The notes: generated from the letters alone by a model not told the origin. Shown: positions 1-9,214, numbered from the stretch's first letter. The stretch is DNA of 64,000 nucleotides from Edaphobacter lichenicola (GCF_025264645.1 NZ_CP073696.1:1116001-1180000); one strand, 5' to 3'. A program made the numbers and translations.

Positions 1-363
1 GTTATCGGGCGAAGCCTTGGGTCCGGCGTCGCCGTCTGGATAGCCAGTCAGAGGCCCCTCGCGCGCCTTATCCTGGTCACCCCCTTCGACAGTCTCGGGG
101 ACGCCGCCGAGGAGCATTATCCTTTCGTGCCGGTACGCTGGCTCTTGCGCGATAAGTTTGAATCGTGGAGATACGCGCCTCAGGTGACGGCTCCAACTCG
201 GATCATCGTCGCAGAAGACGACGAGGTGGTTCCACGCTCCAGCTCGGAGCGCCTGCGCACAAGATTTCGAGAGGGGATCGTTTCTTATGTTGTCGTGCCT
301 AAAGTTGGGCACAATACCATCCAGAACTACCCAGGCTATTGGGCTCTTCTGAACAGAGAATAG
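1..363 (+). CDS. alpha/beta hydrolase, C-terminal part (5' end outside window)
   Basis: The frame is open from base 1, so the N-terminus lies outside the window. The visible 120 residues hold the nucleophile elbow GRSLGSG at residues 3-9 (Ser5), an acid-loop motif AEDDEVVP, and GHN near the end supplying the histidine, in the order Ser-Asp-His expected of the alpha/beta hydrolase fold. The layout resembles BEM46-type serine hydrolases of about 250-300 residues. Substrate cannot be told. The gene ends 100 bases before the next one on the same strand; no terminator was seen. The first ATG at 127 is internal and not a real start. Confidence 0.85.
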   Translation, partial: VIGRSLGSGVAVWIASQRPLARLILVTPFDSLGDAAEEHYPFVPVRWLLRDKFESWRYAPQVTAPTRIIVAEDDEVVPRSSSERLRTRFREGIVSYVVVPKVGHNTIQNYPGYWALLNRE

Positions 364-463
364 GGACAACCGTTCTGAATGTCCTGCAAAGCCCCGCGGT
401 TACAACCGGCTCATACTGTCGGTAAATCAACAATAAGGGCTTAGAATCGTTTCGCGAGCTACT

Positions 464-1573
464 ATGCACACCATCCACCGCTTGCTTGGCCTTGCTCTCT
501 TCGTCCCGTCCGTCTGGGCATTCTCACAGGTCTCACCTCCCTCAGCATCGATTTCGAAGCCCGCTGCCGAGTATCTGAATCACGCCCTGGATCTAATACA
601 GCGAAATGCGCTCCATAGTAAGGAGATCGATTGGGCTGCAGTCCGAGATGGTGCCTTTCTTCATTCTGAAGGTGCACAAACCTCAGTCGACACGTATCCG
701 GGCATCTACTTCGTATTGACCCAACTGCGCGAACATCACAGTTTCCTACGCGTACCTGATGACCTTTCCAACGCAGATAAGAAGCGCAACAGTGCAGCAA
801 TGAGAAACATCCTCGGGCCTTGGGTTCGGGATGTAAAAGCACCCCCGCCATCGCCATTCAGCATCCGCAGCCAACCGGATGGGCATCTGGTGCACTTCGG
901 AAAGCGAGACTTCGCCTGGGTGTCTGTTCCAGCATGTAGCGGCAAGCACTCCAACTGGCAGGACAATCTCGCTAACTTCCGCACGTATGCGACCACCTTG
1001 CATAGCATCGCCGCTAATCTCTCGGCCGCTCACCCGAAAGGCTGGGTCATAGATCTAAGAGGCAATGGGGGAGGAAACATGTGGCCCATGCTCGCCGGAA
1101 TTGGTTTCGTGCTTGGCGAAGGCGTTGCCGGATCGTTTGTCTCTTCTGACGGCACAGTGCAGTCAGAATGGTCCTACAAACATGGTGAGGTGTTGCTAGG
1201 AACAAAGAGCATGAATGACTTCGTTGTCGACTCACCACTCACGTTGCCGCGGCCCCCGGCCGTAGCCATATTGATTGACAGCGGCACCATCAGTTCCGGC
1301 GAAGCCATCGCCGTTTCTTTTGCAGGCCGTCCACACACTCGGTTTTTTGGCACTCATACCTTCGGACTTTCGAGCGCCAATGAAATGTTACCGTTGCCCG
1401 ATGGGGCCTCCTTGTTCCTCAACAGCGCCGTCGACGCAGATCGAACTCATCACCGCTACGACGATGGCATCGAGCCCGATGTTACTTTCCCCGAACCATC
1501 TAGCTTGCCTGTTTTTGAGTCTACTGATCCGGTTCTACAAGCCGCCATCTCGTGGCTCGCATCTTTGAAATAA
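464..1573 (+). CDS. S41-family peptidase (C-terminal processing peptidase-like), secreted
   Basis: This 369-residue protein has a signal peptide at residues 1-20 (hydrophobic GLALFVPSVWAF). The core shows the S41 signatures: WVIDLRGNGGGNMWP around residue 194-208 and IDSGTISSGEA around 271-281, which carries the catalytic serine. HRYDDGIEPDV near the C-terminus is the usual end of the domain. No PDZ domain is apparent, so it resembles the short periplasmic S41 enzymes of acidobacteria rather than CtpA or Prc. The role is probably cleavage of exported peptides; the substrate is unknown. Confidence 0.85.
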   Translation: MHTIHRLLGLALFVPSVWAFSQVSPPSASISKPAAEYLNHALDLIQRNALHSKEIDWAAVRDGAFLHSEGAQTSVDTYPGIYFVLTQLREHHSFLRVPDDLSNADKKRNSAAMRNILGPWVRDVKAPPPSPFSIRSQPDGHLVHFGKRDFAWVSVPACSGKHSNWQDNLANFRTYATTLHSIAANLSAAHPKGWVIDLRGNGGGNMWPMLAGIGFVLGEGVAGSFVSSDGTVQSEWSYKHGEVLLGTKSMNDFVVDSPLTLPRPPAVAILIDSGTISSGEAIAVSFAGRPHTRFFGTHTFGLSSANEMLPLPDGASLFLNSAVDADRTHHRYDDGIEPDVTFPEPSSLPVFESTDPVLQAAISWLASLK

Positions 1574-1725
1574 CAGTCCAATGGTTGTGATGGCTGGTTC
1601 CGCGCCCGCTTCCCAATAGGGCTATCCGTTCACTTCAATCTAGGCTCCGAGATCCTGAAAACGGGGTTATCAGAAACTCTCGATTTTGGGATCTGCCTTT
1701 GCTCTCACCATTCTTTCGAAAAACA

Positions 1726-2733
1726 TCATCTCGCCGCAGTAATTGACTCTCGCACGGCAGCCAGCGGAGCCGTTGCATCGAACACCACTCCATTATTCGG
1801 ACCCGCACTCACACCCAACTCCTTCCATAACGCCGGCAGATCCACAGGCACCGGCTTCTCACTCCACTTCGCATACATATCCGTCAGCACCGTAGTCCCC
1901 GTAGCCCGATCCCCAATCTCCAACACCCGCGACAGCGGCCAATCCTTATCGATTCCACCCCCGCTATCCACAACCGCATGCAGAGCATCTCGAAGTCCCT
2001 TCTTGTCATTCGTCTGACGTCGAATCGAAACATCTGCTATCAAACAAAACATCGCCCCACCCCAGTACGTCCGCCCCCACGTCTGCGTCTCATTCATACC
2101 TCGATCGCCACGCTCGGGCTCACCATTGTGCATCTCATGCAAGAACTCCGCCCACACCCTCTCCTCGCTCAGCCTGCCCGTCTCCGCCCGCGCAATCGGT
2201 TCAACATAGGTCGCAAGCCCTTCTTCCATCCAGTGCTGATCATCCGGAAGATCCGGCAGCGCGGTATGCACCAACTCATGCGTCATCACCCAGTCATCCT
2301 TCAGGTCGTCTTTGCTCACATGCTGTCCCAACCGAATACGAGTCACCGCAGGAAACCCACCCATATCGCCCCACGTCGTACCGTGAATTGAACTCGAATC
2401 GTCCGCAATCGGATCAATCACCACCCGGACTCGCGCCACCGGAAATCTGCCGTAGAACTTCGCAACCGAGCGAGCCGACTCCTCAACCCAGGCCACCACG
2501 TCCGCTTGCGAAAGATCCAGACTCCCAGCCGCGAAATCAACCTGAATCGTAGCTCCTCCAACAGAAATGCTCTTTGAAGCAACAATCATCTCGCCGCGCC
2601 ATCCTCGATGATGACCTGCCGAAGTGTCACCCCCCTGCGCCAGCACGTTCGAAGACGTCAACAAAAACATCAGACTCGCGCACACTACGAGGAAGCTCCA
2701 CCCCGCCGTGCTTCGTCCCATCGTCCATCCCAT
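1726..2733 (-). CDS. secreted zinc metallopeptidase-like protein (HExxH)
   Basis: The longest frame begins at 2859, but the ATG at 2733 is preferred: GAGG lies about five bases upstream and the product then starts with a signal peptide (hydrophobic SFLVVCASLMFLL, cleavage near VLAQG). The mature part carries MTHELVHTALPDLP followed by WMEEGLATYVEP, a gluzincin arrangement with HELVH zinc ligands and the third ligand in EEGLATY. This matches secreted peptidase-like proteins of the M1/M61 superfamily. About 335 residues. It is convergent with the S41 gene. The catalytic assignment rests on motif only; the substrate is unknown. Confidence 0.7.
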   Translation of the reverse strand: MGWTMGRSTAGWSFLVVCASLMFLLTSSNVLAQGGDTSAGHHRGWRGEMIVASKSISVGGATIQVDFAAGSLDLSQADVVAWVEESARSVAKFYGRFPVARVRVVIDPIADDSSSIHGTTWGDMGGFPAVTRIRLGQHVSKDDLKDDWVMTHELVHTALPDLPDDQHWMEEGLATYVEPIARAETGRLSEERVWAEFLHEMHNGEPERGDRGMNETQTWGRTYWGGAMFCLIADVSIRRQTNDKKGLRDALHAVVDSGGGIDKDWPLSRVLEIGDRATGTTVLTDMYAKWSEKPVPVDLPALWKELGVSAGPNNGVVFDATAPLAAVRESITAAR

Positions 2734-3217
2734 TCGCACCTCGCAGAGTCTACGCCGAGCCAATCTCCTTAAGACTCTCCTCCGCCCCAAACAGTTACAG
2801 ACCACATCAAGGCCTTCTTTGCCTGTCCCGCAAAGCAGAGTCACGTGATCTGAAAGCATGCACAGGCAACGGCCGTCACGTCCTCACAAGCACTCAAAAT
2901 AAATCTCCAAAACGTGGCGTATTTTTCCGACCTGAAATAGTGACCGCTAACAGACCACGTTCACCATGCAACTCACCACAAAATGACCACAATTTACCAT
3001 CAACTTTCACCACAAAATTGCAAAAACCCCCTGTAAAAACCACGTTTCACCACCCAAAATTAAATCCGCAACAGAAGTATCCAAAAACCGCCTCACGAAG
3101 CAACTCCAACCAACCAACCCACCCAAGCCCGCGACCCACCCAACATGGTAAGATCGCAAGGTTGAGTAAGCCCGCAAAACACCGCAGGCACACGCTAAAT
3201 CACCACCGAGGTAGTCC
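2734..3217. promoter_or_regulatory. divergent intergenic region with helically phased ACCA repeats
   Basis: This 484-base region separates the metallopeptidase (minus) from yebC (plus) and must carry both promoters. Between 2954 and 3053 the plus strand holds eight ACCA tetramers, mostly followed by C or T, starting at 2954, 2963, 2975, 2986, 2996, 3009, 3039 and 3049. The spacing is close to one helical turn. The stretch is very poor in G on the plus strand. This resembles tandem-repeat operators such as those bound by MraZ, though no mraZ gene is present. A GAGG ribosome-binding site lies just before the yebC ATG. Confidence 0.4.
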
Positions 3218-3970
3218 ATGTCCGGCCACTCAAAATGGGCGACAATCAAGCATAAAAAGGGCGCTCTTGACGCCAAACGCGGCAAAATCTTCACCCGCCT
3301 CATCAAGGAAATCACCATAGCCGCCAAGACCGGCGGTGGCGGCGATCCCGACGGTAACCCACGCCTCCGCGGAGCCATCGCCGCAGCTAAAGCAGAGAAT
3401 ATGCCCGCCGACAACATCAAGCGCGCCATCCAGCGCGGCACCGGCGAGCTCGAAGGCGTCAGCTACGAAGAGATCACCTACGAGGGCTACGGCCCCGGCG
3501 GCGTCGCTCTCATCGTCGACGTCCTCACCGACAACAAAAACCGCGCCGTCAGCGAGGTTCGTCACGCCTTCTCCAAAAACGGCGGCAACATGGGCGCCGA
3601 AGGTGCAGTCGCCTGGATGTTCACCAAGAAGGGCGTCATCACCATTGCCAAGGACGCAGCCAGCGAAGACAAACTGACCGAGATCGTCCTCGAAGCCGGA
3701 GCCGAAGATCTCTCCGACGAGGGCGAAAACTGGGAAGTTCTCTGCGATCCAAAGGACTTTGAAGCCGTTACCGAAGCTCTCAAAGCCGCCAAAATCACCC
3801 CCGAACACGCGGAGGTCACGAAGATCGCCTCGACCTACACCAAGCTCGAAGGCGCTCAAGCCAACGCCATGATTCGCCTCCTCGAAACCCTCGAAGACCT
3901 GGACGACACCCAAAACGTCTACTCCAACTTCGACTTCGACGAAGCAGCCGTAGCCAATGCCAGTCACTGA
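3218..3970 (+). CDS. yebC: YebC/PmpR family DNA-binding regulator / translation factor
   Basis: The 250-residue product starts [15 protein letters not shown] and contains [15 protein letters not shown] and YEGYGPGG, hallmarks of the YebC/TACO1 family, and has the usual length. Family members bind DNA as transcriptional regulators (PmpR) and have also been linked to relief of ribosome stalling on proline-rich sequences. GAGG at about 3208 sets the start. A factor-independent terminator follows at 3996-4020. In many bacteria yebC sits beside ruvC; no ruv genes are visible here. Confidence 0.95.
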   Translation: MSGHSKWATIKHKKGALDAKRGKIFTRLIKEITIAAKTGGGGDPDGNPRLRGAIAAAKAENMPADNIKRAIQRGTGELEGVSYEEITYEGYGPGGVALIVDVLTDNKNRAVSEVRHAFSKNGGNMGAEGAVAWMFTKKGVITIAKDAASEDKLTEIVLEAGAEDLSDEGENWEVLCDPKDFEAVTEALKAAKITPEHAEVTKIASTYTKLEGAQANAMIRLLETLEDLDDTQNVYSNFDFDEAAVANASH

Positions 3971-3995
3971 TTCTGAACGGTAGCTCAGCCCCAAC

Positions 3996-4020
3996 GGCCG
4001 CCGTTCATCGGCGGCCTTAT
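3996..4020 (+). terminator. rho-independent terminator after yebC
   Basis: A seven-base GC stem, GGCCGCC (3996-4002) with GGCGGCC (4010-4016), closes a seven-base loop and is followed by TTATT. It lies 26 bases after the yebC stop codon. Confidence 0.7.
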
Positions 4021-4054
4021 TCTGCACGCATCTTCCATACAACCGGAGACATCA

Positions 4055-4801
4055 GTGACGAAAAGCACGCAACGTATCGGAGCCATCACCATCTGGTCCT
4101 TCGCCCTTCTGTTGTCCGTTGCCCGCTACGCCTCCGGACAATCCGCGCCGAACAGCACCACGCCGTTCCGCGATTCCACCGGCCATCAACCGCTGGAAAT
4201 AGGCGCCATCGTACAGAGCGGCTTCGGCGTCACCGAAAATCGCGACGACTTCAAGTTCCTCCTGGCTGGGGTCCACGCTGGCAAAGTGCTCACCGACAAC
4301 GTCGGCCACGGGCCCCTCCGCGGCAACTTCGAGTACGCCGTCGAGGTCTTCCCCTTCTGGCAGTCCTACACGCCAAAGTTCCAGCGCCCAACCTGCATCA
4401 ACCCACCCGGCACCGTACCCGTATGCTCACCCTTCTACACGGTAGGAGGCACCTTCACTGGAATATCCATCACTCCCATCATTCTTCGTTGGAACGTAGT
4501 CGGTACCAAACGATTCTCCTTCTGGGGTCAGGCCGCTGGGGGGCTCCTCTGGACGAACCACAAGTATCCGGCATTCGGCGGCCCACCCTACAACGAGCAG
4601 AACGACGGCCCCAACGCCGACGCCAGCGTCTGGAACTTTACACCTCAGGGCGGAGTCGGTGTTCACTACTTCCTTCGCCCCCGCCGCTCCATTGACTTCG
4701 GCGCCAACGCCGTCCACATCTCCAGCGCCTCTCTCGGAGACCGCAACCCAGGCGTCAACGCCAGCGTCCAGTTCTCGCTCGGCTACACCTGGTGGAAATA
4801 A
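4055..4801 (+). CDS. acyloxyacyl hydrolase, PagL-like lipid A 3-O-deacylase
   Basis: The 248-residue outer-membrane protein has a signal peptide (SFALLLSVARYASGQ). The C-terminal part shows the PagL signature: NAVHISSASLGDRNPGVN, matching the family's HxSNa...pNpG pattern in which the His and Ser are catalytic. It ends with SLGYTWWK, a typical beta-barrel terminal strand with an aromatic near the end. PagL enzymes remove the 3-O acyl chain of lipid A in the outer membrane and alter recognition and permeability of LPS. The family is short and divergent, so deacylase activity is likely but not certain. It stands alone downstream of the yebC terminator. Confidence 0.7.
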   Translation: MTKSTQRIGAITIWSFALLLSVARYASGQSAPNSTTPFRDSTGHQPLEIGAIVQSGFGVTENRDDFKFLLAGVHAGKVLTDNVGHGPLRGNFEYAVEVFPFWQSYTPKFQRPTCINPPGTVPVCSPFYTVGGTFTGISITPIILRWNVVGTKRFSFWGQAAGGLLWTNHKYPAFGGPPYNEQNDGPNADASVWNFTPQGGVGVHYFLRPRRSIDFGANAVHISSASLGDRNPGVNASVQFSLGYTWWK

Positions 4802-4895
4802 CCGTGGTGCAGGGAATAGTGTGTTCACCATCAAATCCAAGTAAGCGTAGAACAGGACAAGCCAGGTCGTTGCAAATCCCTAATCCCTGCTCTAT

Positions 4896-5810
4896 ATGAA
4901 CCCAGAAGCCATCATCGAGTGCGTCCCAAACTTCTCCGAAGGCACCGACACCGCCAAGGTTAAGCAGATCGTCGCTGCCATGCAGGTAGAAGGCGTGCGC
5001 CTGCTCGACTGGTCGCTCGACACCGCTCACAACCGCTCCGTCGTCACCATTGCCGGCTCCCCCTCTGGCATCGTTGAAGCCGCCGTCCGCGCCGCTGGTA
5101 AAGCAGCCGAACTCATCGACCTCACCACCCAAAACAGCGTTCATCCCCGCATCGGCGCTGCCGACGTCATCCCCTTCATCCCCGTCAGCGGAGCGTCCCT
5201 CGCTGAGTGCGCCGTCCTCGCCCGTAACGCCGGCCTCCTCATCTGGCGCCGCTACGGCATCCCCGTCTACTTCTACGGAGCCGCAGCAGCCCGTCCCGAC
5301 CGGGTCCTCCTCGAGGACATCCGCCACGGCCAGTTTGAGGGCCTCCGCGACGCCGCACGCCGCGATGCCGCACGGCGTCCCGACATCGGCGGCCCCGAGC
5401 TTCACGAGACTGCTGGAGCAAGCGCCGTCGGAGCCCGCAGCTTCCTTATCGCCTACACCATCCACCTTCAGCAGCCCGACATCGCAGCGGCCCGCGCCAT
5501 CGCTCGCGACATCCGCGCCGCGAACGGTGGCCTCCACGGCGTCAAAGCCATCGGCGTGCTGTCCAACGGCCGCGCCCAGGTCAGCATGAACATCACCGAC
5601 TTCAACCTCACCCCGATGCGCCACGTCCACAACACCGTCCAGCATCTGGCCCAGCGCCACGGTGTCCTCATCGAAGACGCCGAACTCATCGGCCTCATTC
5701 CCCAGGCCGCATACGAGCCGGACGCCGAATGGATCCGCCAGATAACCGGCTTCAACCCGGATCACAAAGTGTTAGAGCGCAAACTCGTCGCGCCTATTGA
5801 ATGGCCATAA
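4896..5810 (+). CDS. ftcD: glutamate formimidoyltransferase
   Basis: The 304-residue product begins with ECVPNFSEG and continues with LLDWSLDTAHNRSVVTIAG, which are diagnostic of the formiminotransferase domain of FTCD. The length matches the stand-alone enzyme without the cyclodeaminase domain. It transfers the formimino group of N-formimino-L-glutamate to tetrahydrofolate, the last step of one histidine degradation route, in the cytoplasm. The HPRIGAADVIPFIPV segment is part of the folate-binding domain. No hut genes are adjacent in the window. There is no strong ribosome-binding site before the ATG, but the homology starts at residue 6. Confidence 0.92.
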   Translation: MNPEAIIECVPNFSEGTDTAKVKQIVAAMQVEGVRLLDWSLDTAHNRSVVTIAGSPSGIVEAAVRAAGKAAELIDLTTQNSVHPRIGAADVIPFIPVSGASLAECAVLARNAGLLIWRRYGIPVYFYGAAAARPDRVLLEDIRHGQFEGLRDAARRDAARRPDIGGPELHETAGASAVGARSFLIAYTIHLQQPDIAAARAIARDIRAANGGLHGVKAIGVLSNGRAQVSMNITDFNLTPMRHVHNTVQHLAQRHGVLIEDAELIGLIPQAAYEPDAEWIRQITGFNPDHKVLERKLVAPIEWP

Positions 5811-6002
5811 TCGAATAACGATCAACAAACGATACTGAACGATCTGGATCAGCAACCCTGCCTCCAAATCACGCCAGCTAACACGAAAGTAGCAAGTTTG
5901 CTAACAAATCACGGCCCATCCAGTCTTGATACTTGAGCGTATTCACGAAACAATAGAACTACTGACGCTACACTGTCTGTAGCAAATGGAGTAAAGGTAA
6001 CC

Positions 6003-6962
6003 ATGACATCGATCAAGCAGAATCTCATCACCGCGGCCGTCGCCCTCACGACCTTCATGGCCCCCACCTTCGCCACCGCCGCGCAGCTCTCAAGCGACGC
6101 CAAGACCTCCATCCTTAAAGATGTCCAGCAGCTCATCGTCGTCGATTATCGAGCCATGCAGAACTCGACCGCTGCCATGGACCTCAAAGACCGCGTCCTG
6201 CCTCCCGAACTCAAGCGCCTCGAGACCGCCCTCAAGAGCTCCGGCCTCAAGGTCGACCAGGATGCCGACGTTCTCGCCTTCGCCTCCTTCCGCGAGCAGG
6301 CCGGTCAGGGAACTCGCATCGTTGGCATCGCCCAGGGCCAGTTCCACACCCGCGAGATCATGGCCAACTTCACCAAGAACAAGATCAAGCCCAGCATGAT
6401 TCGCAACAACAGCGTCTATCCCATGGGCTCCAACGGCATGAGTGTCGTCTTCCTCAACCAGACCACGATGGTCTTCGGCGACAGGGAAGCCGTGAAGGAA
6501 GCGATGGACGCCCGCGATGGCATCGTCTCAAACTTCCTCTCCAACAGCGATATGGTCAACGATATGGCTGCAGTTGACTCCAAGGCAGTCTGGAGCCTCC
6601 TCGATGCCAAGGGCACCCAGACCATGATGAAGGGCGTCCTCGGTGATGCCTCTCAACTGGCCGACTACGACACCGTCAAAAACCGCATGAAGAGCAGCCG
6701 CTACACGATGGACTTCCAGAACGGTGTGAAGTTTGATTTGGCTGTCGTCATGTCCGACACCCTCACCGCCGCGACCGCAGCCACCCTGCTGAAGGGCGTT
6801 TCGATCATGCGCAAGACAGCTGGCTCACCGCTCGAAAAGTCCGCGCTCGATCAGACCACCATCGACTCCGGCGCAGGGACCCTGACCGTGGACTACTCCT
6901 CCTCGGACAGCCAATTCGCCAGCCTCCTGACCTCGCCGCTCTTCCAGTCGGTAGTCAAGTAA
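6003..6962 (+). CDS. exported protein of unknown function
   Basis: The 319-residue product has a clear signal peptide (LITAAVALTTFMAPTFATAA) and is otherwise soluble. GAG and AAAGG upstream of the ATG support the start. I recognise no catalytic motif. The body alternates charged helices with a repeated pattern (LVVDYRAMQNS; GREAVKEAMDARDG-like segment near residue 160). Its style matches a family of acidobacterial periplasmic proteins without assigned function. A strong terminator follows at 6994-7037. Confidence 0.7.
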   Translation: MTSIKQNLITAAVALTTFMAPTFATAAQLSSDAKTSILKDVQQLIVVDYRAMQNSTAAMDLKDRVLPPELKRLETALKSSGLKVDQDADVLAFASFREQAGQGTRIVGIAQGQFHTREIMANFTKNKIKPSMIRNNSVYPMGSNGMSVVFLNQTTMVFGDREAVKEAMDARDGIVSNFLSNSDMVNDMAAVDSKAVWSLLDAKGTQTMMKGVLGDASQLADYDTVKNRMKSSRYTMDFQNGVKFDLAVVMSDTLTAATAATLLKGVSIMRKTAGSPLEKSALDQTTIDSGAGTLTVDYSSSDSQFASLLTSPLFQSVVK

Positions 6963-6993
6963 GCTCCACAATTGAAATAAGCATCACGGTTAG

Positions 6994-7037
6994 ATCCCGA
7001 TCCTTCGTCTCAATCGCGAGGATCGGGATTTTCGTTT
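6994..7037 (+). terminator. rho-independent terminator
   Basis: A perfect 11-base stem, ATCCCGATCCT (6994-7004) with AGGATCGGGAT (7019-7029), is followed by TTTCGTTT. It lies 31 bases after the stop of the exported protein gene. Confidence 0.85.
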
Positions 7038-7493
7038 AACTCGATCAGTAGATCCACTCGGTATTCCGGTATAAGACGAAGTTCTTTTCGCACGGTAGTT
7101 TGATATGGCGAGATAGAGCGCGCTCCACGGTGTGAGTCATGCAGGCTCCGGCGCTGGGATACCCCCTCCTCCCTTACCCGCATGTAACTCACTTATAATC
7201 ACTTCTTTACGTACGTCAACGGTCTCTAAATTAATCCAAACAAAGGACTTGCGTTCAGATTCGTCTCAGCAAAGAAGTTGGGGGGAAGAGGTTCGTTCCT
7301 ACGATCCTTTGGGCCGGATTTTAGTGTTCTCCAATATAGAAGAGTGGGCGGGTTTAATGAGCCACACGTAACTCCCACTGTGACGTCGGTTTAGGGGAAT
7401 GGGGCTTGACAGGTTTTATGGGTGCTGCGATCTGACGACTGCGGTAAAGAGGTTCATGGCTGGGCGCAGCCATAACTGTTGTGCCGGTAAGTA
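7038..7493. other. intergenic stretch, no gene supported
   Basis: This is the space between two convergent genes, bounded by their terminators. Short frames at 7010-7192 and 7132-7371 have no recognisable product and no ribosome-binding site. I see nothing else in it. Confidence 0.5.
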
Positions 7494-7522
7494 AGAAGCC
7501 AGACCTTGGAGGTCTGGCTTCT
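7494..7522 (-). terminator. rho-independent terminator of the SYLF gene
   Basis: A perfect 12-base stem, AGAAGCCAGACC (7494-7505) with GGTCTGGCTTCT (7511-7522), closes a five-base loop 27 bases past the SYLF stop codon on the minus strand. A run TTACTTAC follows on that strand. Confidence 0.8.
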
Positions 7523-7548
7523 GTGCTGGCTGATAGCTTGAGTGCGAG

Positions 7549-8250
7549 TTAGTGCGCGCCGCTGGCGTGGAAGAGCTGATTGACGGTGCGGACGAAGTGG
7601 GCCGATGAGGGCTTCACGTGAACGCCTCCGCTGAGGATCTTTTCGTAGGAGACATCGGAGCCGTAGTAGGCCGTTGTGTCGTCAGTGTTTTGGTGGACTA
7701 CGTCGCCGGTTAGGTCAACTCCAGCAAAGATGCCTTTGTTGCGAGAGTAGGTGAGGAAGGCTGCGTTGGCGACTTCGGTGGTGTTGGCTGAGGTGCTGCG
7801 TCCGACGGGACCGGCTGCTACGGAGGCGTCGCCGCCCAGCTTGACTTTGTCGTGAAGGAGGCGCTGGAATGCGTCGCGGGTGGTGCCGACGAGGACGAGG
7901 TCGGTGGCCTGGCCGCCGGCCTGGAGGCCGAAGCTGGCGCCGGTGAGCTGGATGAAGGCGGGTGCGCTCCATCCGTGGCCGGTGCGGCAGGTTACGACGC
8001 CCTGACCGTACTGTGCGCCGACGATGAAGGCTCCCTTTTTGAAGCTGGGAACGACAGCGACGCAGGTGGCTTTCGCGGCAATATCATCGGGGATGCCTTT
8101 GTCCGGGGTACCCATCAGTTCATGAAGTACCTGATGGGCGGCTTCGATGCGGTCATCAAGTTTTGCTATGTCGGTGGCGGCGGAAGCGGCGACCGTCATG
8201 GATACGGATAAGGCCGCAGTGGTGCAGAGTGTCTGAATGAACTTTCGCAT
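7549..8250 (-). CDS. lipid-binding SYLF domain protein (Ysc84-like)
   Basis: The ATG at 8250 is chosen because the product then begins with a signal peptide (MRKFIQTLCTTAALSVS...ASAA), with GGGAG upstream; the longer frame from 8415 overlaps the divergent gene's leader. The 233-residue protein shows the SYLF fold: CVAVVPSFKKGAFIVG, GQGVVTCR, GWSAPAFIQLTGASFG and DLVLVG. Such domains bind phosphoinositides in eukaryotes and are common as exported proteins in acidobacteria and proteobacteria; their bacterial role is unclear. The Ysc84-like C-terminal half is complete. Confidence 0.88.
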   Translation of the reverse strand: MRKFIQTLCTTAALSVSMTVAASAATDIAKLDDRIEAAHQVLHELMGTPDKGIPDDIAAKATCVAVVPSFKKGAFIVGAQYGQGVVTCRTGHGWSAPAFIQLTGASFGLQAGGQATDLVLVGTTRDAFQRLLHDKVKLGGDASVAAGPVGRSTSANTTEVANAAFLTYSRNKGIFAGVDLTGDVVHQNTDDTTAYYGSDVSYEKILSGGVHVKPSSAHFVRTVNQLFHASGAH

Positions 8251-8413
8251 GCTGGATGGTTCTCCCTTTGGTTGCGAACTATCTGATTTTGGACGTCTCT
8301 TATGCGATGCAAGTTGACGGTGAGCGGTTGTGCTGAGCGAGGGTTGTGTTGTCGGGTATGCTTGCCGGATTGGAGTTATCTTCCCTGAATTCTCTTGCCT
8401 GGAGCTGTCTTCC

Positions 8414-9190
8414 ATGACGAATAAAAGTGTGTCGGCGATTTATCCGAGCCTCGAGGATCGATTGGTTGTGGTGACGGGCGGTGCGAGCGGTATTGGAGCG
8501 TCGGTCGTTGAAGCGTTTGCGATGCAAAAGGCACAGGTTGTATTTCTTGATGTTCAGGATGGTGCTGCGGAGGAGCTCAAGGAGCGGCTTGGTGCAATGG
8601 GAGCGAAGGTGCCGGTCTACTATCGTTGCGATCTGACCGATATCGAGTGGCTACAGCGGGCGGTGGCCTCCGTTATCGAGAGATTTCCGGCCATCCATGT
8701 GCTCGTTAACAACGCAGGGAATGATGCGCGGCACTCTGTTGATGAGGTGACTTCGACGTATTGGGATCAGGCGATGGCCATGAATTTGAAACACCAGTTT
8801 TTTATGACGCAGGCACTGATCCCATCGATACGTCGCGCTGGTGGTGGCTCGATCATCAATATGGGCTCGATCAGCTGGGCGATACCGTCTACGGATGTGC
8901 CAGTGTATGCGACGGCGAAGGCCGCGATTGTGGGGATGACGCGCACGTTTGCACATATCTTGGGTCGAGACAATATTCGCGTGAACTGTGTGATGCCGGG
9001 TTCGATTTCGACTGAGAGACAGAAGCGGCTGTGGCTCACGGAAGAGTACAAAGCTGAGGTGCTCTCTCGACAGGCGCTGAAGCGGCTGATTCTTCCGGAT
9101 GAGGTGGCGCGGTTAATCCTGTTTCTCGCGTCGGAGGACAGCTCGGCGATTACAAATCAGAGTTATGTGATCGATGGGGGATGGATTTAG
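8414..9190 (+). CDS. SDR oxidoreductase, D-xylose/aldose 1-dehydrogenase (XylB-like)
   Basis: The start at 8414 fits homology; the frame is open 84 bases further upstream. The 258-residue Rossmann protein has TGGASGIG (coenzyme binding), NNAG, a catalytic Ser in GSISW and the YATAK Tyr-Lys pair. Several stretches closely match, from memory, Caulobacter XylB, the NAD-dependent D-xylose dehydrogenase: AIYPSL at the start, RCDL, VLVNNAGND.RH, and GGGSIINMGSISW. It probably oxidises an aldopentose or related sugar to its lactone. It is divergent from the SYLF gene, with 163 bases between the starts. No other sugar catabolic genes are adjacent, so the true substrate is open. Confidence 0.8.
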   Translation: MTNKSVSAIYPSLEDRLVVVTGGASGIGASVVEAFAMQKAQVVFLDVQDGAAEELKERLGAMGAKVPVYYRCDLTDIEWLQRAVASVIERFPAIHVLVNNAGNDARHSVDEVTSTYWDQAMAMNLKHQFFMTQALIPSIRRAGGGSIINMGSISWAIPSTDVPVYATAKAAIVGMTRTFAHILGRDNIRVNCVMPGSISTERQKRLWLTEEYKAEVLSRQALKRLILPDEVARLILFLASEDSSAITNQSYVIDGGWI

Positions 9191-9214
9191 TCGTGAGGCG
9201 GAAGAACCCGCGCT

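Noticed and set aside
3230-4042. 270-residue minus frame opposite yebC
   Set aside because: Composition is the antisense of yebC; no homology or ribosome-binding site; yebC is certain.
4755-5765. 336-residue minus frame opposite ftcD
   Set aside because: Antisense shadow of the formimidoyltransferase gene; Gly/Asp/Val-rich with no motif.
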